Of a stretch of 64,000 bases of DNA, positions 11,462 to 21,337 are shown one piece after another (positions within the stretch are counted from its first letter, which is position 1; every line of letters begins with the position of its first letter). Both the position numbers and the translations under genes were made by a program. The DNA lies in assembly GCA_029255685.2 (NCBI GenBank), contig CM055318.2, forward strand, positions 15,567,001-15,631,000, read 5' to 3'. Origin of the DNA: Silene conica. Its lineage: Eukaryota; Streptophyta; Magnoliopsida; Caryophyllales; Caryophyllaceae. The notes below the pieces were generated by a model, which saw nothing but the letters and a program-made list of their open reading frames with translations, made no database searches and was not told where the DNA came from.

Positions 11462-13099
11462 TCACTCATCACCATCATCATCATCTCCATCACCTCCGGT
11501 ACCGCTTACATTTCCCTCTCCATTGCCCTCATCTACTACCATGTAGTCTCCCGGGTTGGTCACGAAATCACGGAAGGGAGAGGCGTGTGAGCCACTAGCT
11601 CCCGGATCACCATACATGCCATGAGGAGAAGGGTGTCCGCGAGGGGGAGGGTCCGGGACTCCACGAAAATTCGGGGGAAAGATCGGGTTGGAGAAATACC
11701 CCGGGGAAACATTAATATCCCCGTAAAAACGCCCCTCGGGGGGCACATAACCCCTATCAGGAGGCATGTAGTATGACGGTCGACCACTATCCGGATGATG
11801 AAGACCCTGGCGAACGGACTGATCATAACTCGGAAATGTCCCATAGGCTTGATCATGGTAGAGGTAATCAAGCCTATAGGTCACATCCCTATGACGCTCA
11901 TCGGCCAATGCTTGGCGCTCTTCTGCTAGATCCGCTGCTTTCTTCATTCCCAAGTCAACCCGGGCCATGAAATCTATAAGCTCTTGAGGGCATGAAGATG
12001 AAGATGAACCGGAGGCGGAGGTAGATCCCTGGAAGTACGAGGGACCACTCTGGAACTGGGACATGGTAATGGGGGGCTGCTGAAATGGCTCAAACTGGAG
12101 GTCGGAAGGAGTGGCACCGACTCTATCTCTGGCGTAAACTCTCGGAGCACGTTGGTCAGGAGGGAGCTCCTCGGGGTCCACCTCTATATCAAGGAGGTAG
12201 GAGGTGTTCCCGGGCACAACTTTCATCCTCTCGGTGTTAGGCAAGGGCACCGAGTTCCTGAACTTATTATCAACGCGAATCTGCCAATACTCATTACGAT
12301 CGTTGGGGTTATACTTGATCCACCCCAAAGCCTCCTGTAAGTACCGGCGAGATAACACGTTCTCACCCTGAATGTAGTCAACAGTGAAGTGCCTCTGACA
12401 ACGGTTACTGGCAATCAAAGTGACCATCCCCCCAACACAAATGTGGGTAGTAAGCTGAGGTTGGGATGCCAACCTACTCAAATGAAGGGTCATATGGTGA
12501 GCAATGTTTAGTTTCGGGCCACCAACCAAATAACAACCAAGTATCTCGAGCTCCGTAGTAGTGAAATTATGCGGTTCATCCCTAGAGAAAACGGTCCACC
12601 CCATGAACCTATGCCATATCCTAATCGGTGCCAAATGCACCCTATTAGCCGGTTTCTTCTTGGTTCTATCACTTACAAGACCGGTGATGGCTGTCCAAAT
12701 GAGCTCGGTATTAAAGCCATCCGGAGGCTTAATGGGCAATTTTCCGTCGAGCCCAAAAATTAAGGCAAATTCCTCTAATGTGAGACGATGTTCCCTATTC
12801 ATCAATCGTAACTCTAAGAAGGCAACTTTTCCCATGGTTCGGTTCTTAGTGACTACCAAAGAACTCAAAAATTCCCAAGTTAACCGGGGAGATGTGTGAA
12901 CCGGTTTCGTTTCATACAAAGCTTTCATACCCATACCCTCAAAAAGAGCCGCTGTTATTTTCTCAATCCCTATTTCCCTCAAACCGGCTCTATCAATAAA
13001 CCTAGTCGGGTGAAGGGGGCGATGCTTAAAATAGGTGAAATTACCTTTTTTGTTGAATTGTAGCAAAGTGGAGTCCGGGAAAGCAAGGATCCGGGCCAA
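11462..13099 (-). CDS. ATHILA ORF-1-type protein of the LTR element
   Basis: A long open stretch of about 545 codons after the protease region. The first 250 residues match the ATHILA ORF-1 domain style: RPLHPTRFIDRAGLREIGI, then a helical segment, then TWEFLSSLVV, FLELRLMNREHRLTLEEFALIFGL. The second half is low-complexity, rich in Gly, Pro, Ser and Tyr, and ends in an acidic Gly/Asp tail. Function in Athila elements is not established; it has been discussed as env-like, but no signal peptide or membrane anchor is visible here. That it stayed open in a young non-autonomous element suggests recent expression or selection, which is an inference. Confidence 0.75.
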   Translation of the reverse strand: MARILAFPDSTLLQFNKKGNFTYFKHRPLHPTRFIDRAGLREIGIEKITAALFEGMGMKALYETKPVHTSPRLTWEFLSSLVVTKNRTMGKVAFLELRLMNREHRLTLEEFALIFGLDGKLPIKPPDGFNTELIWTAITGLVSDRTKKKPANRVHLAPIRIWHRFMGWTVFSRDEPHNFTTTELEILGCYLVGGPKLNIAHHMTLHLSRLASQPQLTTHICVGGMVTLIASNRCQRHFTVDYIQGENVLSRRYLQEALGWIKYNPNDRNEYWQIRVDNKFRNSVPLPNTERMKVVPGNTSYLLDIEVDPEELPPDQRAPRVYARDRVGATPSDLQFEPFQQPPITMSQFQSGPSYFQGSTSASGSSSSSCPQELIDFMARVDLGMKKAADLAEERQALADERHRDVTYRLDYLYHDQAYGTFPSYDQSVRQGLHHPDSGRPSYYMPPDRGYVPPEGRFYGDINVSPGYFSNPIFPPNFRGVPDPPPRGHPSPHGMYGDPGASGSHASPFRDFVTNPGDYMVVDEGNGEGNVSGTGGDGDDDDGDE

Positions 13100-13372
13100 T
13101 GTTGCTACTATCCATCACATTCTGCACTTCTTGCTCCACCATAGGGTCGTGTCTTGACTTTGACCTCCTTTCCGTTCTTCCCGACATGGCTATTTGAAGG
13201 TGAGGTGATGAGGGAATGAATGGGGTTTTGATTTGGGAGAGTTTGGTGGTATTTTTGAAGGTAAGGGATGAAAGGGAGAGGAGGAAATAAGGAAGAAAGA
13301 TGAAGAAATGAAGTGAAATGAGGAAGAAATGAAGGGGTGCGTGTGTTTTTAATACCGCGACAGGGGCCTCTC

Positions 13373-13967
13373 AGCCGGTCTGGGACCGGCCGCCGGTCTG
13401 GGACCGGCCGCCGGTCGACCGGCTGAGAGTTAGGGTTTGAAATTTTTTGGTTTTTCGAAATTTTTATAAGGGGATTTGATTCTGAGCCGGCGGACCGGCT
13501 GCTGGTCGACCGGCTCAAAATCCGTCTTCAGCTTCCCTTCGTCTTCTCTTCTCCTTCAAACTCACTCACAAAAGCTCTCAGCCGGCGGACCGGCTGCCGG
13601 CCGACCGGCTGGGAAGCATTCTTCGTCTGCTTTTCTTCAATTTCTTCGCTTACAAAAACTCCCAGCCGGTGGACCGGCTGTCGGCCGACCGGCTGGGGTG
13701 CTTCCTCATTTGCCTTTTCTTCATTATTGGTTAACACTCATGATTCTCAGCCGGTGGACCGGCTGCCGGCCTACCGGCTGGGAATCAAGTCTTCTTGAAA
13801 TTTTCGATTTTGAATAAGTATTCGTCTTCTCAGCCGGCAGACTGGCTGCCGGTTAGGTGCAGGCTGGGGATGCAAAATCTGAAATCTGTCCAAATAAACT
13901 ATCAAAAACAGAAATGTGTCCAGGTCCTCCCAGCCGGTACGGTACCGTCGGCCGGTGGGCCGGCTGG
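13373..13967. repeat. Array of seven GC-rich dyad modules in the internal region
   Basis: Modules of about 35 bp such as CAGCCGGTGGACCGGCTG followed by CCGGCCNACCGGCTGGG lie at about 13373, 13485, 13579, 13662, 13747, 13832 and 13930, a spacing of 83-112 bp. Each can fold on itself and each resembles the five modules per LTR. The linkers are AT-rich and not conserved. The array occupies the place where pol would be expected. Confidence 0.85.
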
Positions 13968-14238
13968 GTGTACCTGTACACAATTTCAAAAAATAATTTA
14001 ATTGAACATGAAAATCGACTTTGCTAACAACGGTTTTGCCTATAATCCTCCGACTATACTCATGAATCATCAACAAACAAGTAACCAACATATCCACTAC
14101 TCACATGCAAGCTATAAAAATTAAACTAAAAACCGAACTAAGAATGAAACTAACATGCAATCTAGATGAACTAAAGGAAACTAATACTTACAAATGGTGG
14201 TTGTTAAGTGACTCCACCAAACCTTTCATGAACACTTT

Positions 14239-15804
14239 TCAATCTTTGTAGGTGAAAACCTCGTCCATGCTAACTAGTGACCTTAAGAAAAGGTCAAAAG
14301 CCGCGGCCGGGGCTTCCACTTTGCTCTCACTTCGAGTTTCCATCTTGCTCATCATCAACTTTCGAGCTTTGACATCTTTTCCGGCAATTAGCTCCTCTAG
14401 GTCCCCTTTTTCAACCAAAGGGTCTTTAAAAGAACTAGCACAACTTGGCTTTCTTTGCTCTTTGTCACGGTCTCTCTTCTTTGGACTAAACAACTTCCCG
14501 CTAGTGAAACTAGCATCATCATTCTTCAAAGTCATACTTTTCATGATTCCCTTTTCATCAAACATCTTAGGGACATCTTTCAACATCAAACTTGCAACCA
14601 TCCCAACATTCTTTTCCTTGAAACTTGTACCGGGAGCCTCCGGAAGTTCAAACTCCGCCACTTCCTTGCCCACTTCGAATGATAATTTTCCTCTCTTCAC
14701 ATCAATAGTCGCTCCTCCGGTGGCCAAGAATGGCCTACCGAGTATCACGAAAGAGCCGCTACCGACAGGGACATCTAATATCACGAAGTTGGTGGGGATG
14801 GATAGATTCCCCACCTTGACAATAGCATCTTCAAACACCCCTAGAGGAAGTTTCTCGGTACCATCCGCAAGAGTGATAGGAGTTGTAGCGGGAGACAAAC
14901 TCTTGACATCCAATTTCTTGGCCATAGCTAGAGGCATGACACTCACGCCGGCTCCCAAGTCACATAAGGCATTCTCAATCTTCTTCCCTCCAACATAGCA
15001 ATTTATAGAAAAGCTACCCGGATCTCCGAGTTTGATGGGGAGGGTGCTTGGGACTTTCTTGGCGGACATGATTGCATTCACTTCTTTTTTCTTTTCTCGA
15101 GAGGGGATTGTTGCTTCCACCTCCTCTACAAGTTTCATCAATTTCTCACAACGAGGATCTCCTTTTGTAATTTTTCGGAAGAACTCACAAACTCTCCTCT
15201 CAATGAGCCCTTCTTCATGTTCGGACTCTTCTTCAACCACACTTTTTCCTTTCTCCATATTCTCCTTCCCTTCATCTTTCTTCTTCTTTGGAAATTCTTT
15301 GATTTGCTCCATCACAAATAATTCTTCATTCATCCCATCTTGGTCACTAATCTCCGGAGAAACAACGGGCACCATCACCATTGATTCTCCCTCAATATCC
15401 CCTCCAAAAACCGTCATGAGTTGCTCAAGTGAAGGTTTTTCTCCGCTACTAGTGGTTTCAAGCATTGGTTGTTCATCGGCATTTGTCATGATTGCATTAA
15501 CCCCTTGATGTTTTGAAGCATCTCTCGAGCTTTGACCTTGAGCTAGAAAACTGCCCGGAGGCCTTTGAGGATTGGCTAAGGCTTGAGAAGCGACTCTAGC
15601 CTCCATCTCTCTTATCTCTTTTTGGTTGGCATTCCGCAAGTTCATCATCTCTTGATTGTGGGTAGTTTGCATATTCTTCACAAGCTTGAGTAATTCACCC
15701 ACTTGAGTCTCACTCGATGGTTCTTGATGAGGGGTGTTGGTAAGAGGCAAAGCAAACCCATAGTCATTTTTAGGGACTCCAACCTGAGAGTTCCTCTTTG
15801 GCAT
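14239..15804 (-). CDS. Gag-pol segment with retroviral-type aspartic protease
   Basis: An open stretch of about 521 codons. The middle holds the protease fold: INCYVGGKKIENALCDLGAG with the DLGAG motif typical of plant gypsy proteases of this group, then SVMPLAMAKKL, TPITLADGT and FVILGRPFLATGGATIDV. The N-terminal part is charged and partly coiled-coil. No reverse transcriptase motif follows. When active it would process Gag in the virus-like particle. Confidence 0.85.
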   Translation of the reverse strand: MPKRNSQVGVPKNDYGFALPLTNTPHQEPSSETQVGELLKLVKNMQTTHNQEMMNLRNANQKEIREMEARVASQALANPQRPPGSFLAQGQSSRDASKHQGVNAIMTNADEQPMLETTSSGEKPSLEQLMTVFGGDIEGESMVMVPVVSPEISDQDGMNEELFVMEQIKEFPKKKKDEGKENMEKGKSVVEEESEHEEGLIERRVCEFFRKITKGDPRCEKLMKLVEEVEATIPSREKKKEVNAIMSAKKVPSTLPIKLGDPGSFSINCYVGGKKIENALCDLGAGVSVMPLAMAKKLDVKSLSPATTPITLADGTEKLPLGVFEDAIVKVGNLSIPTNFVILDVPVGSGSFVILGRPFLATGGATIDVKRGKLSFEVGKEVAEFELPEAPGTSFKEKNVGMVASLMLKDVPKMFDEKGIMKSMTLKNDDASFTSGKLFSPKKRDRDKEQRKPSCASSFKDPLVEKGDLEELIAGKDVKARKLMMSKMETRSESKVEAPAAAFDLFLRSLVSMDEVFTYKD

Positions 15805-15927
15805 TTGGCTATTGAGGTTGGGATTTTGTTGAACGAAATTCGGGTCATTGAAACCTTGGTTGTGAAAGTTTTGGTTTTGATTTTGGTTGTTGTGGAAGTT
15901 GTTTTGAAATGAGGGTGGGTTGAAGTT

Positions 15928-16647
15928 TTATTTTTGGTGTTGGTTGTGGTTTTGGTTGTTGTTGTTGAAGTTTGGGTTGTTGTTGAAATTCGGGTTGTGG
16001 TTGTTGAAATTCGGGTTATTGTAACCTTGGTCATTGAAGTTTGGTGCAAAGCCTTGATTGGCTTGGTTTGATTGGTTTCCTTGATAGAAATTGTTGTTGT
16101 TGTAATGGTTCCTCGGATTGAAGTTTCCACCCGTTGGTTGAAAACCGGGGGGGTTTTGCACTTGAGGTTGTTGGATTTGATGAGGATTCAACACATTGGT
16201 ACTTTTGTAACTCATATAAGGACTACCTCTAATCCCTTGATGATAGTAGTTTGAATTGGGGTTGAAAGTATTTTGGCCTCTAGGATTATTGAATGCTTGG
16301 AAAGCATACAATTCTTCCTCACTTCCAATTCCCTCAATTGAGTTGTTTGCACATACCTCAAATGTGTGCCCATTTCCTCCGCACAAATCACATGTGGCAA
16401 CACTATTTACTTGGTACATCCTCGGGACATTGCTCTTGGTTTCTTTGCTAGTGGAGCCCTTAGTCAATTCTTCCAATTTCTTGGTTAACATGTCCAATTT
16501 GGCATTGGTTTCCTCGTTCGCCTTTGAATTGGAAAGGTGCTCACTAGGGTACTTGCTACTCTTTCTCAAGACATTCCCTCTAGTACCATAATTTTCCTCC
16601 GAATCAACGATCTTTTTTATTAGCTTCGTTCCCTCCTCATGTGGCAA
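15928..16647 (-). CDS. Gag C-terminal region with zinc knuckle and Asn-rich tail
   Basis: This stretch contains a CCHC-type knuckle CDLCGGNGHTFEVC, which in Gag binds RNA. It is followed by a long low-complexity tail of Asn, Gln, Phe and Pro with repeated NNPNFNN units. It lies between the capsid part of gag and the protease region. The tail reflects a run of GTT/TTG-rich DNA on the plus strand. Confidence 0.75.
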   Translation of the reverse strand: MPHEEGTKLIKKIVDSEENYGTRGNVLRKSSKYPSEHLSNSKANEETNAKLDMLTKKLEELTKGSTSKETKSNVPRMYQVNSVATCDLCGGNGHTFEVCANNSIEGIGSEEELYAFQAFNNPRGQNTFNPNSNYYHQGIRGSPYMSYKSTNVLNPHQIQQPQVQNPPGFQPTGGNFNPRNHYNNNNFYQGNQSNQANQGFAPNFNDQGYNNPNFNNHNPNFNNNPNFNNNNQNHNQHQK

Positions 16648-17480
16648 GTGGTCAAAGCTACCCCCGCCGATGCATTAACCATTTCTTTCGTCCGTGGGAG
16701 AAGAGTCTGAAAAAAGGTTTGGGTCGTGTACCAAGTGGGTATCCCGTGGTGTGGGCACTTAGCAAGCAAATCTTGGTATCTATCCCAAGCTTCTCCCAAA
16801 GATTCTCCCTCGTCTTGCTGAAATTGAGTTATCTCATTTCGGAGCATCGCGGTCTTAGAGGACGGGTAGTACTTGGCAAGGAAGGCCGTTGCCAAGTCGT
16901 CCCAAGTGGTGAATGTGTTTGGAGCATGCACATTTAACCACTTATCCGCCTTGTCGGTTAAGGAATAGGGGAAGAGCATAAGCCTTAATGTATCCTCGGG
17001 TACTCCCGTTTTCTTTATCATTGCGACCTTACCCTTGAACTTTCTCAAGTGCCCATGAGCATCTTCGTGAGAAGCCCCACTAAAGGCGTTCTTTTCGATA
17101 GAACTCATTTGCGAAGGGTGTATTTCAAAATTTTGAGGGACGAGAGTACCAAAGTTGATTGGATTGGTGGTGTCATTGTGATTGGGCCGGTTATGATCAC
17201 GAAGAGCGGCCATTATATGAATTTGATGGTGATTTGGAACGTGTGGTGATTGTGGTGGTGATTGATAAAACGGATTGTCGAAACTTTCGGATGTTGGGCT
17301 AGGATTGCTTTGATTGGGACTTGGTGGTTCAGGTGAAAATGTGTTGTTATGGCTAGTAGATGCTTGAGAGGCAATCCTTACTCTTGCAATGGTCTTCCTC
17401 CTTAAGGCCCGAAAAAGCCTCTCCGGTTCGGAAGTTGACAACAAGGAATTAGAGTCGCCCCTAGGCATAAAACTTAGCAC
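16620..17480 (-). CDS. Gag, retrotransposon capsid domain
   Basis: Residues about 130-275 match the plant retrotransposon Gag family: FSGASHEDAHGHLRKF, LRLMLFPYSLTDKADKWL, TTWDDLATAFLAKYYP, LRNEITQFQQDEGESLGEAW and CPHHGIPTWYTTQTFF. The first 120 residues are Ser/Pro/Asn-rich and disordered. The start lies about 170 bp inside the 5' LTR, after the primer site, as expected for gag. Confidence 0.88.
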   Translation of the reverse strand: MLSFMPRGDSNSLLSTSEPERLFRALRRKTIARVRIASQASTSHNNTFSPEPPSPNQSNPSPTSESFDNPFYQSPPQSPHVPNHHQIHIMAALRDHNRPNHNDTTNPINFGTLVPQNFEIHPSQMSSIEKNAFSGASHEDAHGHLRKFKGKVAMIKKTGVPEDTLRLMLFPYSLTDKADKWLNVHAPNTFTTWDDLATAFLAKYYPSSKTAMLRNEITQFQQDEGESLGEAWDRYQDLLAKCPHHGIPTWYTTQTFFQTLLPRTKEMVNASAGVALTTCHMRRERS

Positions 17481-17630
17481 ACAAATAAGTCGTCCTAGTG
17501 TTTGTTAATCACTAGGGTGAGCAATATAGCAACCACTCTACAATTAACTACCAAATCTTTGATCAAAACAAAACAAGCTCAACTAACTCAAGACTAAAAC
17601 TAAAACTAAACTACACAACTTCTAACACTG

Positions 17631-17648
17631 TCCCCGGCAACGGCGCCA
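17631..17648 (-). promoter_or_regulatory. Primer binding site complementary to tRNA-Asp
   Basis: The minus strand reads TGGCGCCGTTGCCGGGGA three bases from the 5' LTR. This is the complement of the 3' end of plant tRNA-Asp including CCA, and is the usual Athila/Tat primer site. Confidence 0.9.
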
Positions 17649-17651
17649 TTT

Positions 17652-19361
17652 TGATGCGCGGGATTTAGTCGTCGGTTCTCACGCATCAAACACATTTATA
17701 AAAACCCAAATTAGTAGTATAATAGGGTTATCGTTCGCGAAGACGGTGGGGATAGTTGTATAGTTACGTTCTAATTTAAGCAAGAGTCGGGGTAATAGGT
17801 TTGTGATTGAAAAGACTAATTAACTACTAAAGAACTACTAAAGCAAATGAATCGAGATGAAATAGATGATTAAAGAAACTAGGGTGTCGGGGGTTACTAG
17901 GGTAGTCGATATCAAACATGTATAGGGGTAGGTGGTCTCATCTATGTTAGGTCTAGGTCCATCTCGTCTTTCGATTTGACTAACCTAAGGTCGAGTCCTA
18001 TTCTAGCTTTCGCTACAAACAAGGTCAACCTAACATATACACATGCCTATGAAGGTCCTAGACTATCGTCTAAGGCAAACAACAATAAGAAGTACGCCCA
18101 ACCGTCGTTGAGGCATTTCATCGAACATCTAGCATGCATACATTGAAAACCTAACAAAGACCAAACCTAAACCCTAACCCTAAACAACAAACATCAATAT
18201 CAACTACCCAAGTTCACCCCTAACCCTAGTAAATGGACTACTCACTCATGGCAATGGAAAACATGTGAATAAGACATAAACAAATACTAACCATCATGAA
18301 CAAGTAAAGGGTAAACAATTGATTCAAAAGAAACTTAAATAAATGCAATAACTAAGTCGAGATTAGAGAGATTATACCAATAGCAAAGGAAAAGGAAGCA
18401 ACTTGGATAACAAGATGAAGAATTCTCTCAAACCCTTCAAATTACAACCCAAAAATATCCTCTACAAATGCTCAAGAACAAGACTAAGTAGATTACTAAA
18501 GAAAGATTAACAAGAATTGAAAGATTAAACTAAGATCTAAAGAGGATTAAAATGTTTAAGAGAGTTTTTGTGTCTAAGTATGAACCAATGAAACAGTAAA
18601 ACCCTAGAAAATAAGCTTAGAAATGCGTGATAAGTTGCGTAAAATAAAATGATACAAGTGCGGGTTTATATAGTGCGTGAAAATACGAAAAGTGACTCCC
18701 AGCCGGTCGACCGGCTGAGAGTCCAAATAGGGACTTCTGATTTTTTTCTTCTTTTTTTCTTCAATAACCCTTGATCCTCAGCCGGCCGGCCGGCTGCCGG
18801 TCGGGCACCGGCTGGGAGGCCTTTTGATGCAATCTGATTTTTTTTCTTTTCTTTTGGTAGCTACAGGTCCCCTCAGCCGGTGGACCGGCTGCCGGTTGTC
18901 CACCGGCTGGGAGCCTTTTCTCAATAATCTGCCCAAGATCAATTTTTCTTCAACTCTTCGAAAAAAGCTAAGTATGGGAATTGATCCCCAGCCGGCCTAC
19001 CGGCTGCCGGCTGGGAACCGGCTCAGAGTTTGAATTTTTGGATCTGTAACATTCTTCATTTGTTTCCTCAAAACCGAGTCACAGTTCCCCAGCCGGCCTA
19101 CCGGCCGCCGGCTGGGAACCGGCTGGGAAGGCCTGGGCTCTTGCCTTGCTAATTTCTTCATAATTCTTCATAAATCGCTCTAAATCCGCCTTGATTTCTC
19201 TCGTTTCTTCGCCCCCGCCGTAATACCTACAAAGAGTGGATAGAATAGGAATATACGAGGCAACGGACGTAAAAACAACCAAAGACACGCAAATCGAGGC
19301 CGAATCGTGACCGAAAATAAAGAATATGTAAAGAAAATGATGACCAAAATGGAGCTCATCA
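17652..19361 (-). repeat. 5' LTR of the Athila-like element
   Basis: 1,710 bp, same length and ends as the copy at 7466-9175. It holds the promoter of the element in this orientation and the same five dyad modules, here at about 18699, 18779, 18874, 18987 and 19087. Confidence 0.95.
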
Positions 19362-20792
19362 GTCGTTACCCACCTTGAAACAGTAGCTTGACTTACCCCT
19401 ATGTTGTCTGCAAGGTCTTGTTGTGTTGTCCTCTTGAGTAAATCAATTGATGCGATTTTTTCCTCATCTAACACTGCCTTCCCAGCACGTTTGCAACCTT
19501 GTTTCTTGTTGCTGACATCTACCATAATATTTGCTGCCCTCTGTGCTTCAGTCGTCTTCCATATTCTGCTAATAGTCTTTCTGTCCACCATGAACCTTGC
19601 TGCCAATTCGTTCATAATACCGTAGCTTGGCTTCCGATTTTTACAGTGTTCTAACAATGTCTCATTTATTTTAGATCATTCTAAGTTGGTTAAATTTTTC
19701 CTCATTGAATGTTCTTTTGCTGAATTATTCTAAATGTTGGTAGAAATAGGTACTTTGGCTGTTGTATTGCTGATTTATTGTGAATGTTGGTGGAAAGGGA
19801 AACTTTGGCTGTTTGCTCTTGAATGAAGTCCATAAATAATGACTTCTATTTATAGCATTGTGAACTTTGCAACTCTTTGTGAAATTTTATTTTGGCGCCA
19901 ACTTTTCATCTCTTTCGAATTAGATGAGTTTCTGTACACTGTTTTGCGGCTGACACTGTTTCAGTTTACTTGCTTAATGGGACCTCTCGTTTGGGCCTAT
20001 CAAAAAAACGATGGATATCGAAGCTATTCTGAAGTCCGTCTTTTTGTTTACGTCTTTTAATTTACTTATTTCAATTAACGTCATGTAATTTCTGAAATGT
20101 AATTTATGTAATTCTATTTCGGAAATGTAATTTATGGAACGTAATTTTAGTTTTTAATCGGTATGGTGTAATTTTTATTTTACGCAAAACAAAGTGTACG
20201 AAAACAGTTTATTTCGAGTAAAACAGTTTCCTGTTCAGCTTTAATGACAAAGAATAAGGAGGGAAACAACCTTAGGTTAAAAATGGGAGGGAAAGACAAC
20301 TAATAAACCATAAAATTTGTCCTTCTAAGACAATGGGACATTTTAAATGAATAGGAGGGAGTATAACATAAAAGATAATCATGTGAGATTTTATAAATTG
20401 TTTTAACACTACATAAATAACGTGAATAAAGTAAATAGAATTGATTGGAATGAAGGTAGTAGTGTACTTCCCAACTCGATCAATAGGTCCCTAAAATTAA
20501 TCATTCGAGACTGGGTCTTTTCTGGTGATGGCACCATCTCGACAGTTCACTTCCGTAGATAAGCGCTATATGTGACCTTTTTTTACGAAATAAAATAAAA
20601 TAGAGGAGAAGTGTTTTTGTCGTATTTAAAAAGGAATCAAGTGCTGATTTTGTTTCTTTATACAATGAATCAGAGGTCAGACTCCAATTTCGGGTGATCT
20701 TCGTATCTTCGCATTTTAATTCTCCACCATACAATGAGACTAATCACTAATCATGCTCATTGGTTGCTACTTGTACACATTGTCAAACTAAT

Positions 20793-21337
20793 AGTAAGTC
20801 TTGCTTGTGACGGGTTACCATTTCTGACGGATATTTTGTGAGATAAAATGGATACAAATGAGTTAATGGAGAAAGGGGACACATGAATAGTATCGGAGAG
20901 AGAAAAAAAATGGGTATTTTTTTAGAGGAAACGGTATCCGTCACAAGCTTTTGACGGATACCGCCGTCACAAATGAGAATTTTGTGTAATAATAATAACA
21001 CAAAATGACACCATAAATTATCATTATTAATGGACATTATTCGTCACATGCTTATTATAAATCAAATAAAATTCATCAGATTAGATAAAAGCAAATAATT
21101 TGTGATTTTTTAGGTATTTAATTTGTGAATGAATTTAACCTTATGAGCTTACAATGAACACAAATTCTTATTTGCAACGGCACTATCCGGATACCGTTTC
21201 CTCTCACAAAATACCCACTTTTACTCTCTCTTTAACACTATTCATGTGGTCCCCTTTTTCCACTAATTCATTTTCTATCCATTTTATCTCACAAAATATC
21301 CGTCACAAATGATGACCCGTCGCAAGCAAAACTTACT
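20793..21337. mobile_element. Long inverted-repeat MITE (GCGACGG family)
   Basis: Two arms of about 190 bp in inverse orientation (20793-20992 and 21155-21337) share AGTAAGTYTTGCTTGYGACG, GACGGATATTTTGTGAGATA and GAGGAAACGGTATCCG. A spacer of about 160 bp lies between them. No target duplication is clear. The short TTGYGACGG motif is shared with the MULE ends at 31492 and 45111 and with fragments near 4625 and 48965, so it is probably a non-autonomous member of that group. Confidence 0.75.

Larger units (their letters stand above)
7466..19361 (-). mobile_element. Young non-autonomous Athila-like Ty3/gypsy LTR retrotransposon
   Basis: An 11.9-kb element with two LTRs of equal length, read on the minus strand. 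The order is right LTR (5'), tRNA-Asp primer site, gag, protease region, dyad-repeat block, ATHILA-type ORF, polypurine tract, left LTR (3'). The target duplication is gacgt/gtcgt, one mismatch in five. There is no space for reverse transcriptase, RNase H or integrase, so it must have depended on a relative. By eye the LTRs differ at about 16 of 1,710 positions (about 0.9%). At 7e-9 to 1.3e-8 substitutions per site per year this suggests roughly 0.35-0.7 million years. The structure looks whole for a non-autonomous member. It sits inside the mariner transposase gene. Confidence 0.93.
6281..19657 (-). pseudogene. Mariner transposase (plant DD39D type), split by an LTR element and further damaged
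   Basis: The N-terminal part (19362-19657) has two helix-turn-helix segments, around LAARFMVDRKTISRIWK and TQQDLADNIGVSQATVSRWV. The LTR element separates it from the catalytic part (6281-7465), which holds HMDEKWF (first Asp), QQDNARSH (second Asp) and NSPDLNVLDL (third Asp, 39 residues after the second, the plant mariner spacing). The tail contains IPHMHKHSLAAQGLLP. Counting one copy of the 5-bp target site, the reading frame continues across the insertion point, so the gene was open there when hit. Independent damage: a TAA within the frame near 7080, a frameshift in an A-run near 6772, and another shift near 6645. The role when intact was cut-and-paste transposition at TA sites. Confidence 0.9.
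4767..20361 (-). mobile_element. Plant mariner-like element (Tc1/mariner, Stowaway ends), interrupted by an LTR element
   Basis: The ends are near-perfect inverted repeats over about 33 bp, starting CTCCCTCCTATTCATTTAAA. They are flanked by TA at 4765-4766 and 20362-20363. Removing the LTR element leaves about 3.7 kb, the usual size of an autonomous plant mariner. It encodes a DD39D transposase on the minus strand and, unusually, an open frame of 162 codons on the plus strand near the left end. The transposase gene is broken, so the copy cannot move by itself, but its CTCCCTCC ends are of the kind that mobilise Stowaway MITEs such as those at 46677 and 59870. Confidence 0.92.
4680..20459. mobile_element. 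Outer Stowaway-type MITE split by a mariner insertion
   Basis: The left arm (4680-4764) begins TTCCTCCATTCCAACCAATT. The right arm (20364-20459) ends with its imperfect inverse, AATTGATTGGAATGAAGGTA. Both arms continue with AT-rich matching sequence, and TA dinucleotides sit at 4678-4679 and 20460-20461 as the expected Stowaway target duplication. Without the insertion the element would be about 180 bp, a normal Stowaway length. It is the oldest layer of this nest. Confidence 0.7.

Noticed and set aside
13476-13817. Open frame with repeated GPAAGRPAG units
   Set aside because: Produced by translating the GC-rich dyad array; no start context and the repeats are conserved as DNA palindromes, not in one frame.
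13373-13967. Regularly spaced palindromes considered as a CRISPR-like array
   Set aside because: Plant nuclear DNA, repeats vary, spacers are unequal AT-rich linkers of 45-80 bp and the same modules occur in LTRs.
14252-14998. 248-codon open frame on the plus strand
   Set aside because: It is the antisense of the protease segment of the LTR element, Leu/Ser/Pro-rich without domain content.
15032-15508. 158-codon plus-strand frame rich in Ser and Phe
   Set aside because: Antisense of the gag-pol segment.
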